In this document: piece by piece, positions 1 through 8,490 of the stretch
How positions within the stretch are numbered: position 1 is the first letter of the stretch
Layout of the letters: the number at the start of each line of letters is the position of its first letter
Assembly (NCBI RefSeq): GCF_028994775.1
Contig: NZ_JAJQMN010000004.1
Location: 1 to 64,000, forward strand
Origin: Promicromonospora iranensis
GTDB lineage: Bacteria > Actinomycetota > Actinomycetes > Actinomycetales > Cellulomonadaceae
Direction of reading: 5' to 3'
Length of the DNA stretch: 64,000 bases
The notes under the pieces: model-generated
Seen by the model: the letters and a program-made list of their open reading frames with translations, nothing else
Told to the model about the DNA's origin: nothing
Database searches by the model: none
Position numbers and translations under genes: made by a program

Positions 1-1283
1 TCCAAACTGGTCACACCGCCCTCGGCATGCGGCGTGATGTGGTCGATGTGCCGTACCGGGGCGTCGCACCACGACGTGGCACAGATCCCCTGCTCCCGGG
101 CACGCAACAGATCCGCCAGACCCGGTGGATGGAACCGCGCCCTCGACGTCGTCGCCAGCAACCGACCGTGCGGGTCGACGTAGATCGCACGCAGCCAGGC
201 CGCATCGGCGTCGATCCCGTGTGCGGCCAGATTCCGGGCCACCGGGGCCGGGGCGACGCCCGCGCCCGAAGGCATGCCCTCGACGACGACCCCGGGCTGG
301 TCACCACCGGTCAGCAGTGTCTGGTCGGAGACCAGCAGATTGAGCGTGACCGGGACGTCGTCAGCATGACCCGGCCCACGGCCGGTGACTCGTTCGATCA
401 GGGTGTCGGCCATGATCTGCCCGGTGCCCCGGTCGTCACCCGCAGCTTTGGCCACTTCGGCGTGCTTCTTCAGCTGCGCGTAAGCCTGGACACCCTGCTG
501 CATAGGCACCAACGCGGTCAGGTACACCATCAGGTCCGGTGCCGGACGCACCGAGACACACCGCTCACCCACCGCTTTCGCGTTCCGCTTCACACACGCG
601 TGCACGTCCAGCTCGCTGGCGAGCTCCTTGATCCGCGCGACCAATCGACGCGTCCCCATCGACGCCAACATTGCCCGGTGCGCGGGACCGCAGAGCTCTT
701 CATCGATCCGCGCCCGGTCCTCCACACCCAGATGCGACGTCTCCCGCACCAACAACGTGGCACGCCACTGCGACAGGACCCCCGTACGCAAGGCGTCGAA
801 GGTATGCGGCATCTGCGTGACCCACACCCGCGCCACACCCAGGAACGAGCCGCCCGCGTGCGGGCTGACCCGCAGCGCCGCACCGACCTGATTCGGCACA
901 CCACGACCACGCCGCTCCACCCGCAGACCCTGCACAGCCTCGTCGGCCTTGGTCGCCTCGTCCAACGCGACCGCCAACCGGCCCTGCACCGCAGCGATCG
1001 TGTTCTTCACCGCCTCCAGCTCACCGAGCAGATCCACCCACTCCGCCTGCACCCGCCGCGACGTCAGCCCGCCGGAGCCGGAGCCGGCACCCACGCCAGT
1101 GTCGATGTCGATGTCGGTAGCCCCTGGCAGGATCATCCCGGCCAGGTACTCCCGCACAGCCCGCACATCAGCCGCTCGCACCACCGCAGGAACGCCCCCG
1201 GAGACGGCTCCGTCGCCGGCCGGGGGCAGCACCGAGCCGGCGGGCAGTTCGCCCGCCCCAGGTGCACCTCCGGCTGGTGTCAT
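1..1283 (-). CDS. DUF222 / HNH endonuclease-motif protein, C-terminus cut by window edge
   Basis: The frame opens at an ATG (1283) and runs 427 codons to the window edge without a stop, so the 3' end is missing. A Gly/Pro/Ala-rich N-terminus (residues 1-35) is followed by a helical DUF222 (13E12-repeat) core, about residues 70-330. An HNH motif then begins: Cys401 and Cys406, HIDHI at 412-416 and PHAEGG at 418-423. The closing part of the HNH fold lies outside the window. Proteins of this build occur in many copies in Micrococcales and mycobacteria; a nuclease role is inferred from HNH, and the biological job is not established. The opposite strand is also open over this stretch, but only this strand gives a recognisable family. 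The family assignment is firm. Confidence 0.9.
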   Translation of the reverse strand, partial: MTPAGGAPGAGELPAGSVLPPAGDGAVSGGVPAVVRAADVRAVREYLAGMILPGATDIDIDTGVGAGSGSGGLTSRRVQAEWVDLLGELEAVKNTIAAVQGRLAVALDEATKADEAVQGLRVERRGRGVPNQVGAALRVSPHAGGSFLGVARVWVTQMPHTFDALRTGVLSQWRATLLVRETSHLGVEDRARIDEELCGPAHRAMLASMGTRRLVARIKELASELDVHACVKRNAKAVGERCVSVRPAPDLMVYLTALVPMQQGVQAYAQLKKHAEVAKAAGDDRGTGQIMADTLIERVTGRGPGHADDVPVTLNLLVSDQTLLTGGDQPGVVVEGMPSGAGVAPAPVARNLAAHGIDADAAWLRAIYVDPHGRLLATTSRARFHPPGLADLLRAREQGICATSWCDAPVRHIDHITPHAEGGVTSL

Positions 1284-1370
1284 GCCATCAACCTATCGCA
1301 CACCTGTTCGCATCGCTCGTCAGACAAGCCCTCTCCGCCCACAGCAGAACGGACAGGCACGAGGCCCGGG

Positions 1371-1419
1371 CACCCAGCACCCAGCACCCAGCACCCAGCA
1401 CCCAGCACCCAGCACCCAG
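1371..1419. repeat. 7-bp tandem repeat, (CACCCAG)x7
   Basis: Seven perfect, uninterrupted copies of CACCCAG lie in the 189-bp gap between the DUF222-HNH gene and the P-loop gene. A further CACCCAGCGAAC unit recurs just downstream, near 1441. The length and perfection suggest a slippage-prone minisatellite. The minus-strand reading (CTGGGTG) encodes a repeated Leu-Gly-Ala/Cys-Trp-Val pattern, but no gene is plausible here. I see no other feature in this gap. Confidence 0.9.
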
Positions 1420-1472
1420 CGAACGACACCACGAACGCCACACCCAGCGAACACCACCCCGAGGCCACCGCC

Positions 1473-2039
1473 CTACGCCCGCAGCACCGCCTCCGGCACC
1501 ACGGCCCGCCGAGCGGCCTCCGCCACGATCAGGTCGGCGGTCTCCTCGGGCGTCTGCTCCCCGGAGTCCAGCCACCACCCGAGATCCCCGAGCTCCCGCC
1601 GCTGGTTCCGCGCCAAGGGAGCGACGTCGTAGTCCACGCGCGTATCGGGCGCACGCGTCGCGTTCCGGTACCGCGCCACCTCCAGGGGCGGGCACAGCAC
1701 CACGAGCATGAGCGGCCGCACCCGCAACAGCCCGGCGATGAACCTCAGCTCTTCCCGCGTCTCGACGACCGTGTCGGCGACCGGCGTGAACCCGGCCTCG
1801 GCGAAGTTGGCGGCCACGGAGCACAGGTTCACCATCCGGAGCCGCAGCTGGCGCTGCCCCTCGTGCCCGGGATTCCAGCGGCCTTCCTCGTCGATCATGT
1901 TCGCGCGGCCGCTGACGACCATGATCCCGAACACGTCCCCGTCGACCCGCGCGGCACGTGGCAGCCGCTCGGCCACCAGCTGCGAGACGGTGGTCTTCCC
2001 GGCGCCCGGCGTGCCGGTGATCAACAGGCAACCGGCCAT
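1473..2039 (-). CDS. P-loop nucleotide kinase-like protein (AAA_33/zeta-type)
   Basis: This is a 188-aa protein with a Walker A loop right at the N-terminus (GTPGAGKTT), the build of small AAA_33/chloramphenicol-phosphotransferase/zeta-like kinases that phosphorylate small molecules. A second acidic patch (DGDVFG) follows the first strand-loop, as expected for substrate or Mg binding. The ATG at 2039 has AGGA 5 nt upstream; a GTG at 2057, preceded by GAGG, is an alternative that adds 6 residues. It lies on the same strand as the long operon, 48 bp after the CoA-lyase gene, so co-transcription is possible. The substrate is unknown. No antitoxin-like partner is adjacent, so I do not call it a toxin. 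Confidence 0.8.
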   Translation of the reverse strand: MAGCLLITGTPGAGKTTVSQLVAERLPRAARVDGDVFGIMVVSGRANMIDEEGRWNPGHEGQRQLRLRMVNLCSVAANFAEAGFTPVADTVVETREELRFIAGLLRVRPLMLVVLCPPLEVARYRNATRAPDTRVDYDVAPLARNQRRELGDLGWWLDSGEQTPEETADLIVAEAARRAVVPEAVLRA

Positions 2040-2087
2040 CGTTTCCTGATCAGTCACGACGCCAGCCTCGCAGGGCGCGGCAAGCCC

Positions 2088-2912
2088 TTAACCGGCGCCC
2101 AGCAGCCCCAGCACCCACCGCGCCCGCTCCACCATCGCGACGTCGAGGAACGTCCCGTCCTCCAGCGCGACGGCGCCCACACCCTCGGTCGCGGCGTCCC
2201 CCACCCGCGCCAGAACCTCCTGAGCCACCGCCACCTCCGACGCGGAAGGCAGAAAGGCGGCCCGGATCGTGTCGAGCTGCCGCGGGTGGATCGCCGTCCG
2301 CCCGCAGAAGCCGAGCGCACGACCGGCACGGCAGGAGTCCGCGAGCCCGTCGAGGTCCCGCACGTTCGTGTATGCCGACATGTGCGGCGGGGGCAGATGT
2401 GCGGCCCGGGCCGCGACGACGACGCGGCCGCGCGCCCAGGTGAGCCCCTCGTCGCCGTCGACCCGCAGGTCGGAGCGGAGGTCCGCCTCCCCCAGCCCCA
2501 GCGACGCGACCTGCGGCGACGCGGTCGCCAGCTCGAAGGCGCGCTCGACGCCGAGCGCCGACTCGACCAGGAGGTGCAGTGGCCGCCCGGGCAGCGCGGC
2601 GGCGAGCGCCCGCACCTCGTCGGCGGACTCGACCTTGGGTATGCGCGCGCCGACCTGGGCGGGCAGGGAGGCGACCAGAGCGACGTCGTCGGCGTGCCAC
2701 GGCGTGCTCGCGTGATTGATCCGCACCTGGACCGCCCGGCCCCCGGGCCCACGAGCGAGCAGCTCCGCCGCGTTCTCGCGTGCCTCCGCCTTGCGCGAGG
2801 GCGCGACGGCGTCCTCCAGGTCGACGAGCACGACGTCGGCCGGCGAGGCCAGGGCCTTGGTCACGCGGTCGGGCCGGTCGGCCGGCACGTACAGCAGGGT
2901 CAGCGGCGTCAT
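2088..2912 (-). CDS. HpcH/HpaI-CitE family CoA-ester lyase
   Basis: This 274-aa protein is of normal size for the CitE-like (beta subunit of citrate lyase) branch, TIM-barrel enzymes that cleave or hydrolyse malyl-, citramalyl- or related CoA esters with Mg2+. Family landmarks are visible: VDLEDAVAPSRK near the N-terminus (acidic metal ligands), PKVESADEVRAL, LLVESALGVERAFEL, GLGEADLRSDL and CGRTAIHPRQLD near the C-terminus. The start ATG overlaps the stop of the CoA-transferase gene by 4 bases (ATGA), so translation is coupled. Next to a class III CoA-transferase, the natural reading is that an organic acid is activated to its CoA ester and then split. The actual acid is not identifiable. 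It is the last clear gene of the LacI-headed operon. Confidence 0.88.
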   Translation of the reverse strand: MTPLTLLYVPADRPDRVTKALASPADVVLVDLEDAVAPSRKAEARENAAELLARGPGGRAVQVRINHASTPWHADDVALVASLPAQVGARIPKVESADEVRALAAALPGRPLHLLVESALGVERAFELATASPQVASLGLGEADLRSDLRVDGDEGLTWARGRVVVAARAAHLPPPHMSAYTNVRDLDGLADSCRAGRALGFCGRTAIHPRQLDTIRAAFLPSASEVAVAQEVLARVGDAATEGVGAVALEDGTFLDVAMVERARWVLGLLGAG

Positions 2913-4117
2913 ACCGCCCCCTCCTCCCGCAGCTCGGCGATCCGCTCGGGCGAGAACCCCAGCTCGTCGAGCACGCGATCCGTGTCCGCGCCGTGCGGGC
3001 GGCCGGTGAACTGGATGACGCCGTCGTTCTCGGAGAGCCGGAACAGCGGCCCTTGCATCAGCATCGGTCCCAGCTCGGGGTCGTCGATCTCGTGGAGGGT
3101 GCCCAGCGCCTGGAACTGCGGGTCCTCGACGATGTCGCGGGCGTCGTAGACGGGGGCGACGGCGGCCTGGGCCGCCTCGAACGCCGCGACCACCTCGTCC
3201 CGTGTCCGGAGCCCGATCCAGCTTCCGACCGCCTCGTCGAGCTCGTCCGCGTGCCGCGCCCGGTCGACGCCGCGCGCGAACCACGGCTCGTCGACCAGGT
3301 CGGGCCGGCCCACGAGCCGCACCACCCGCTCGGCGATCGACTGCGCGGACGTGGAGACGGCGACCCAGTGCCCGTCGCTCGTGCGGTACGTGTTGCGGGG
3401 CGCGTTGTTGCTGGACCGGTTGCCCGTGCGGGGCTGCGTGGTGCGCAGCTGGTCCCAGCGCGTGATCTGCGGGCCGAGCATCGCCAGGATGGGCTCCACG
3501 ATCGCCGTGTCCACGACCTGCCCCTGCCCCGTGCGCTCACGCACCGACAGTGCGGTCATGATGGCGAACGCCGTGGCGAGCGACGCGACGCCGTCGGCCA
3601 GGCCGAAGGGCGGCAGGGTGGGCGGGCCGTCAGGCTCACCGGTCATCGCGGCGAACCCGCTCATCGCCTCGGCGAGCGTGCCGAACCCCGGGCGCGTGCG
3701 GTAGGGCCCGACCTGGCCGAACCCCGAGACCCGGGCGAGCACGAGCCCCGGGTTGTGGGCGGACAGCTCCTCGTAGCCCAGGCCCCAGCGTTCGAGCGTG
3801 CCGGGCCGGAAGTTCTCGATCACCACGTCCGCCCGCTCGGCCAGCGCCAGGAACACCTCGCGCCCGCCGGGCGAACCGAGGTTCGCCGTCACGGTGCGCT
3901 TGTTGCGCCCGAGGGTCTTCCACCAGAGGTTGACGCCGTCCTTCGCGGCCCCGTGCGTGCGCGACGGGTCAGGCCGGGTCGGGTGCTCCACCTTGATCAC
4001 CGAGGCGCCCAGGTCGCCCAGGTGCATGGCCGCCATCGGCCCGGCGAACAGTGTGGACGCGTCCACGACGCGGAGCCCGGCCAGGGCGCCGACGGCGGGA
4101 TCGCGGGAGACGGTCAT
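2909..4117 (-). CDS. Class III (CaiB/BaiF) CoA-transferase
   Basis: This 402-aa protein is typical of family III CoA-transferases, which move CoA between carboxylic acids through an aspartyl-CoA intermediate. Seen: an N-terminal FAGPMAAMHLGDLGASVIKVE segment with CoA-site residues, NKRTVTANL, the ENFRPGTLERWGLG motif near 101-114, and the likely nucleophile Asp175 in PFGLADGVAS. The C-terminal lobe is complete. Its ATG overlaps the upstream fusion gene's stop (ATGA), and its own stop overlaps the lyase start. With the CitE-like lyase it forms a two-step activation/cleavage module, as in itaconate, mesaconate or citramalate breakdown. Which acid arises from this operon's substrate is not known. 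Confidence 0.92.
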   Translation of the reverse strand: MTVSRDPAVGALAGLRVVDASTLFAGPMAAMHLGDLGASVIKVEHPTRPDPSRTHGAAKDGVNLWWKTLGRNKRTVTANLGSPGGREVFLALAERADVVIENFRPGTLERWGLGYEELSAHNPGLVLARVSGFGQVGPYRTRPGFGTLAEAMSGFAAMTGEPDGPPTLPPFGLADGVASLATAFAIMTALSVRERTGQGQVVDTAIVEPILAMLGPQITRWDQLRTTQPRTGNRSSNNAPRNTYRTSDGHWVAVSTSAQSIAERVVRLVGRPDLVDEPWFARGVDRARHADELDEAVGSWIGLRTRDEVVAAFEAAQAAVAPVYDARDIVEDPQFQALGTLHEIDDPELGPMLMQGPLFRLSENDGVIQFTGRPHGADTDRVLDELGFSPERIAELREEGAV

Positions 4118-6177
4118 CGGGCGGCCCCCGCGGCGTCCAGGTCCCACGCGCAGCGGAACCCGACGGTCGCGCTCCGGGCCAGGCCGAGGCCCGGCAGGAG
4201 GAGCTTCACCGCGTAGTCGGGGGCGTGTCGCCCGCCCTCGACGTACCAGTCCGAGTCCTCGGCGCGGTAGTCGCTGCCGCCCTTGAGCATGACGAACCGG
4301 GTGCGGCCGTCGCTGTGCTCGCTCTCGGTCCAGCTCCAGACGGCGGGGCCGGGGCGGTCCACCCCGAACAGCGCGGGCCGGGCCTCGCCCGCGAGCTGCC
4401 ACTCGTCCTCGGTGGGGAGCCGCCCGCCGCGCCACGCGCAGTACGCGCGGGCGTCGTCGAGGTCCACGAAGGTCACCGGGTGGTCCTCGGTACCGGCGGC
4501 GGGGCGGCCGTCGGCCCAGTGCGCCAGGAACCGGTGCGACTCGGCGGGCGCGTGGTCCGTGGCGTCGAGGAACTCGGCGAACTGCGCGTTCGTCACCTCG
4601 CGTGCCGCGACGGCGACCGGCGCGGCGAGCACGCCGTCGCGCTGCAGCGTCCGCGCGTCGTGGAGGCGCGGCGGGAGCGGCTTCCACTCGTCGACGTACG
4701 GCGCGCCCTGGTACATCCCGGTCTCCCGGGCGCGGTGGCGCACGGTCAGCACATAGGGGCCTTCCGGCACGACGACGACGACGCCGTCCGGCGAACCGGT
4801 GCCCCGCTCGTCCGGCGCGTCGGTGGGCCCGAGGCGGCGGGCGAGCCGGTGCGGGAACCGTGCGTCGGCGTCGTGCGGCGCGTCGGCGAGGGCGTCGAGC
4901 AGGCCCGGCAGCCACGCCGGCTCCTCGGTGTCCGGGGCCAGGTGCAGCAGCGCGGCGATCCCCCGCCCGGGCACGACGACGTCCGCGGCGCCCGGCGCGT
5001 CCGGCCCGCCGGTGAGCGCGACCAGCCGCCCCGCCGACCGTTCGGGCGCGCCGGGTGCCAGCACCGGACCGGTGTGGTCGGTGTCGCCCCGGTTCACCAG
5101 GGTCCAGAGGGTCACGCCGTCGAGCTCCCACCGGGAGGCGTACACGCCGGCGGCCTCGGCCTCGGGGGCGAGCTCGGCGAGCGGCGTCCACTCGCCGTCG
5201 AGCAGCAGGTTGCCGGCCGCCCGCTGCACGGTCACCAGCCGGCGCACGGTCGCCGCGTCCCGCCGGGACCAGCCGACCCACACCCCGAACACGACCTCCC
5301 ACACCATGACGCCCACCCCGTTGAGCCACGCGGACTGCAGCTCCTCGGTGTGGTCACGGTGCCAGCGGCGCACGTGGTGCTGCATGTGCCGGCGCTCGTA
5401 CCAGTGCGCACGCAGCACGCCCGGCACCGGCGAGTCGGCGAAGAACTGCGCCCACGACGACGAGTGGTCCTCGATGCGCTCGACCGGAAGCTTCGACTCG
5501 CCCTCCAGGACGATCCCGGGGCGCGCCGCCTCCAGCCGCGCGACCAGCTCCGGCTCCGCCTTCTTCAGCGTGTCCAGGAAGACGCCGTCCGCCCCCAGCT
5601 CGGCGACCACGGCAGCCAGCTCGGTGAGGTCGTCGGCGCCGCGGCGGGTGCCGACGTCCCACGGGTTGTAGTCGACGAACACGTGCAGGCCGGCGTCGTG
5701 CAGCGCCGCCACGAGACCGTCCGGGCCCGTCAGGCCGGGCACGTCGCGGTAGAAGTCCCACTGGTTGCGGTCGTCCAGACCGATCACCGGGTACGCGTGC
5801 CACAGCACCACGGCGTCGAGCCCACCGAACCGCTCGCGGGCGTCGGCGAGGAACCGGCCGGGCGTGAACCGCCCCTCCTCGAACGAGTAGAGCAGCTCGT
5901 CCCAGAGCCACACCTGCGCCACCGTGCTGCACCGGGCGGCCCACGCGGCCTCGGGCCGGGCGTAGGCAGCGCCCGTGTAGCCGTGCCGTGCGCGCGCGTC
6001 CGCCCGCCAGGCCCGCAGCGTCTCGCGCCAGGCGGGCCGGTCGGCGGGTTCCGCCGGCCCGGAGAAGATCTTGGCCTCGTCGAGCGCCGCGCTCCGCTCG
6101 GGGGTCAGGTCCCCGGGCACGACCTCGGTCGGCCGGTCGATCGGCCGCGGGACGAGGGGGTCGAACGTGTAGCTCAT
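4114..6177 (-). CDS. Glycoside hydrolase-like TIM barrel fused to a formylglycine-generating-enzyme-like (SUMF1) domain
   Basis: This 687-aa protein joins two unrelated parts. Residues about 50-330 look like a glycosidase TIM barrel: LDAVVLWHAYPVIG, GLHVFVDYNPWD, ELGADGVFLDTL (a candidate catalytic Asp) and GIVLEGESKL. A beta-sandwich-like stretch follows (about 330-510). Residues 515-680 are an FGE/SUMF1 domain: VAAREVTNAQFAEFL, YCAWRGGRLPTEDEW and SATVGFRCAWD. True FGE oxidises a sulfatase Cys, but no sulfatase is encoded nearby, and SUMF domains also serve as binding or oxidase modules. There is no signal peptide, so it is likely cytoplasmic. The ATG has GAGAGAGG upstream. It follows the ribokinase by 10 bp and overlaps the CoA-transferase. 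Function is inferred from folds only. Confidence 0.75.
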   Translation of the reverse strand: MSYTFDPLVPRPIDRPTEVVPGDLTPERSAALDEAKIFSGPAEPADRPAWRETLRAWRADARARHGYTGAAYARPEAAWAARCSTVAQVWLWDELLYSFEEGRFTPGRFLADARERFGGLDAVVLWHAYPVIGLDDRNQWDFYRDVPGLTGPDGLVAALHDAGLHVFVDYNPWDVGTRRGADDLTELAAVVAELGADGVFLDTLKKAEPELVARLEAARPGIVLEGESKLPVERIEDHSSSWAQFFADSPVPGVLRAHWYERRHMQHHVRRWHRDHTEELQSAWLNGVGVMVWEVVFGVWVGWSRRDAATVRRLVTVQRAAGNLLLDGEWTPLAELAPEAEAAGVYASRWELDGVTLWTLVNRGDTDHTGPVLAPGAPERSAGRLVALTGGPDAPGAADVVVPGRGIAALLHLAPDTEEPAWLPGLLDALADAPHDADARFPHRLARRLGPTDAPDERGTGSPDGVVVVVPEGPYVLTVRHRARETGMYQGAPYVDEWKPLPPRLHDARTLQRDGVLAAPVAVAAREVTNAQFAEFLDATDHAPAESHRFLAHWADGRPAAGTEDHPVTFVDLDDARAYCAWRGGRLPTEDEWQLAGEARPALFGVDRPGPAVWSWTESEHSDGRTRFVMLKGGSDYRAEDSDWYVEGGRHAPDYAVKLLLPGLGLARSATVGFRCAWDLDAAGAAR

Positions 6178-6187
6178 GATGCCTCTC

Positions 6188-7111
6188 TCAGTTCTTCGGC
6201 CGGCTCAGCGCGGCGGCCAGCGCGGTGACGGCGCCGGCGTCGGGCACGGCGTCCTGCGCCCCCGGCCGCGTGACAGCGAGGGCTCCCGCGGCCCCCGCGA
6301 GCCGGGCGGCCTCGGCGAGGTCGACGCCGCGGGCAAGGGCGGCCGCCAGGACGCCGCAGTAGGTGTCGCCCGCACCGGTCGTGTCGACCGCCTCGACCTG
6401 GGCCGCCGGGACGCGGACGGCGGGGACGTCGCGCTCCGCGACCAGGCTGCCCAGCGCGCCGAGCGTGATCACCACGGCGGACACCCGGGCCAGCAGCGCG
6501 GCCGCGAGCGACTCCGGCTCGGCGGACGTGGACCCGCCCACCAGGTCCGCGGCCTCGTGCTCGTTGACCACGAGCACGTCGAGCTGTTCCCACACCTCGT
6601 CGGGCAGCTCGCGCGAGGGCGCGGCGTTGAGCACGAACAGGGCCCCGGCGCGGCGCGCTCCGGCGGCCGCGACGACCGCGCCCAGGGGGATCTCGAGCTG
6701 GGCCAGCACGACGTCGGCGGCGGCGATCCGCTCGGTCTGCGCGGTACCGACCCGCACGTGCGAGTTGGCCCCGGGCGCGACGACTATCGTGTTCTCGCCG
6801 TCGGGCGACACCGTGATCAGTGCGGTCCCGGTCGGGCTGTCGACCCGCTCGACGACGTCCGTCCGCACGCCGGCTCCCGCCAGCGAACCGAGCAGCAGGT
6901 CTCCCGACTCGTCCCGACCGAGCGCCCCGACGAACGTGGTGTCCGCTCCCCCGGCCCGGGCCGCGGCGACGGCCTGGTTCGCGCCCTTGCCGCCGGGCGT
7001 GCGGCGCAGGTCGCCGCCCAGGATGGTCTCGCCGCCCGCGGGGTGCCGCGGCACGTCGATGACGAGGTCGACGTTCGCCGACCCCACGACCACGACACGG
7101 CCGGCGCTCAT
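6188..7111 (-). CDS. Ribokinase-like PfkB sugar kinase
   Basis: This 307-aa PfkB carbohydrate kinase is close to RbsK, which phosphorylates ribose at O5. Seen: the N-terminal GSANVDLVIDVPRHPAGGET, the first PfkB signature TPGGKGANQAVAAARAGG (39-55), the phosphate/metal motif NEHE at 183-186, and the second signature DTTGAGDT with catalytic Asp249. All residues needed for activity are present. Its ATG overlaps the second ADP-ribosylglycohydrolase stop (ATGA). Placed directly after two ribosyl-glycoside hydrolases and an ABC importer, it would trap free ribose as ribose-5-phosphate for the pentose phosphate pathway. Other furanoses cannot be excluded from sequence. Confidence 0.9.
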   Translation of the reverse strand: MSAGRVVVVGSANVDLVIDVPRHPAGGETILGGDLRRTPGGKGANQAVAAARAGGADTTFVGALGRDESGDLLLGSLAGAGVRTDVVERVDSPTGTALITVSPDGENTIVVAPGANSHVRVGTAQTERIAAADVVLAQLEIPLGAVVAAAGARRAGALFVLNAAPSRELPDEVWEQLDVLVVNEHEAADLVGGSTSAEPESLAAALLARVSAVVITLGALGSLVAERDVPAVRVPAAQVEAVDTTGAGDTYCGVLAAALARGVDLAEAARLAGAAGALAVTRPGAQDAVPDAGAVTALAAALSRPKN

Positions 7112-8490
7112 GCGCCGCCCCCGGCGACCAGTGCCACGGTGCGCGCCGCGAGGTCGGCGATGTGCTGCTCCCCGCCCGGCAGCGATGTCGCGATCCGTCC
7201 GTGCAGGGGTCCGATCCACCGCTCCCCGATGTCACCGGAGCGCAGCGCCCCGACGACGCCGCCCACGGTCGCCGCCGCCGAGTCGGTGTCCCACCCGGCG
7301 GTGACGGCGATGGAGACGCTGGGCCCGAACTCGCCGCGGCCGGCGCTGAGCGCGAACGCGATGACCGCCGCGTTGTTCAGCACGTGCACCCAGTGCAGGT
7401 GCCCGTACTCGGCGTGGATCCGGTCCAGGCCGGCGCGCACGCCCGCCTCGCTCCCGTCGCACTCGCGTCCCAGCGAGCGCCCCAGCCGCACGGCGGCGGC
7501 CAGCCGGCTGCCCGGGGGCACGACGGCGCCCGCGGCGTCGAGCACGTCCTCCACGCCGTCGCACACCATGGCCGCCGCGGTGAGGCCCGCGGCCCACTGG
7601 GCGCCGTAGGTGCCGTTGCGGGTGTGGCTGAGCCGGGCGTCGGCCCAGGCGAGCCGGGCCGCCTCGCGGACGTCACCGGGCGAGACCCAGCCGAACAGGT
7701 CGGTCCGGATCAGCGCGCCGATCCACTCGCGGAACGGGTTGTCGTGCGTCGCCGTCTCGGGGACAGGGCGCGCGTCCAGGATGTTCCGGTAGGCCGCGCG
7801 TTCGGCGGTGAAGGTGCGTCCGGCGGGCAGGTTGTCGAGCCAGAGCTGCGCGACGTCGTCCGTGGTGAACCCCCGGCCGTGCCGCTCCAGGAGGGCGAGC
7901 GCGAGGATCGGGTAGTTCAGGTCGTCGTCCTCGGGCATCCCGTCGATGTTCTCCTCCAGCGACGTCGGTGCCGACCGGCGGTTCCAGGGCCAGCGCGCCG
8001 CGACGTCGTCGGCCAGGCCCACCGCGGTGAAGTACCGCTCGAGGGGCCACCGGCCGGTCGACCGCAGGATCTCCTCGATGCCCTCCCGCGGGATCTTCTC
8101 CACGGGCTTGCCGAGCAGGCAGCCGGCCGCACGGCCGGTCCAGGCGCCCCGCACGCGCGCGGCGTACGCGGTGTCGGGGCCGTCCGGTCCGGACGGCCGC
8201 CGCGGCAGGTCCGGAGCCGGCGGCAGCAGGGCGAGGATCTCGTCCCAGCGGTCCGGTTCCTCCGGGGCCGACGGCGCGGGCCGGGCCTCCAGCTCCGCCA
8301 GCAGCAGCCGCGCCAGGGCACGGAGCTCGGGCGTCGCGGGGACCGGCCCGGCGCCGCTCACCGCGGGTGTCGGGTCGCCGCCGGCCACTACCCAGCGGTC
8401 GCGGACGCCGGTCACGTCCTTGCCCTCGGCCGCCGACTGCACGAGCTCGTGCGTCAGCAGATCCTCGGGCTGGGCCCAGGTCAGCCTCAC
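7108..8490 (-). CDS. ADP-ribosylglycohydrolase family protein (second copy)
   Basis: This is a 460-aa ARH-fold enzyme. A roughly 110-aa N-terminal extension (residues 1-110) precedes the ARH core, which starts at GAWTGRAAGCLLGKPVEK. Metal-site motifs are visible: MPEDDDLNYP in the middle and GWDTDSAAATVGGVVGAL near the C-terminus, the usual pair of Mg-binding clusters. The family removes ADP-ribose or ribosyl groups from protein or small-molecule acceptors. The GTG start at 8490 overlaps the previous stop (GTGA). Two diverged ARH proteins side by side, followed by a ribokinase, point to catabolism of a ribosylated substrate rather than nitrogenase regulation. There is no nif gene in the window. 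Confidence 0.88.
   Translation of the reverse strand: MRLTWAQPEDLLTHELVQSAAEGKDVTGVRDRWVVAGGDPTPAVSGAGPVPATPELRALARLLLAELEARPAPSAPEEPDRWDEILALLPPAPDLPRRPSGPDGPDTAYAARVRGAWTGRAAGCLLGKPVEKIPREGIEEILRSTGRWPLERYFTAVGLADDVAARWPWNRRSAPTSLEENIDGMPEDDDLNYPILALALLERHGRGFTTDDVAQLWLDNLPAGRTFTAERAAYRNILDARPVPETATHDNPFREWIGALIRTDLFGWVSPGDVREAARLAWADARLSHTRNGTYGAQWAAGLTAAAMVCDGVEDVLDAAGAVVPPGSRLAAAVRLGRSLGRECDGSEAGVRAGLDRIHAEYGHLHWVHVLNNAAVIAFALSAGRGEFGPSVSIAVTAGWDTDSAAATVGGVVGALRSGDIGERWIGPLHGRIATSLPGGEQHIADLAARTVALVAGGGA

Noticed and set aside
1371-1419. A CRISPR-like array
   Set aside because: Seven-base units with no spacers are a simple tandem repeat; no cas genes are near.
1473-2039. A zeta-type toxin of a toxin-antitoxin pair
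   Set aside because: There is a P-loop but no epsilon-like antitoxin next to it, and the remaining sequence is not clearly zeta.
27-3149. A 1040-codon open frame on the plus strand
   Set aside because: It is antisense to the DUF222-HNH, P-loop and CoA-lyase genes, is Arg/His/Pro-rich without domains, and arises from high GC content.
4114-6177. A sulfatase-maturation system
   Set aside because: An FGE-like domain is present, but there is no sulfatase gene in the window.
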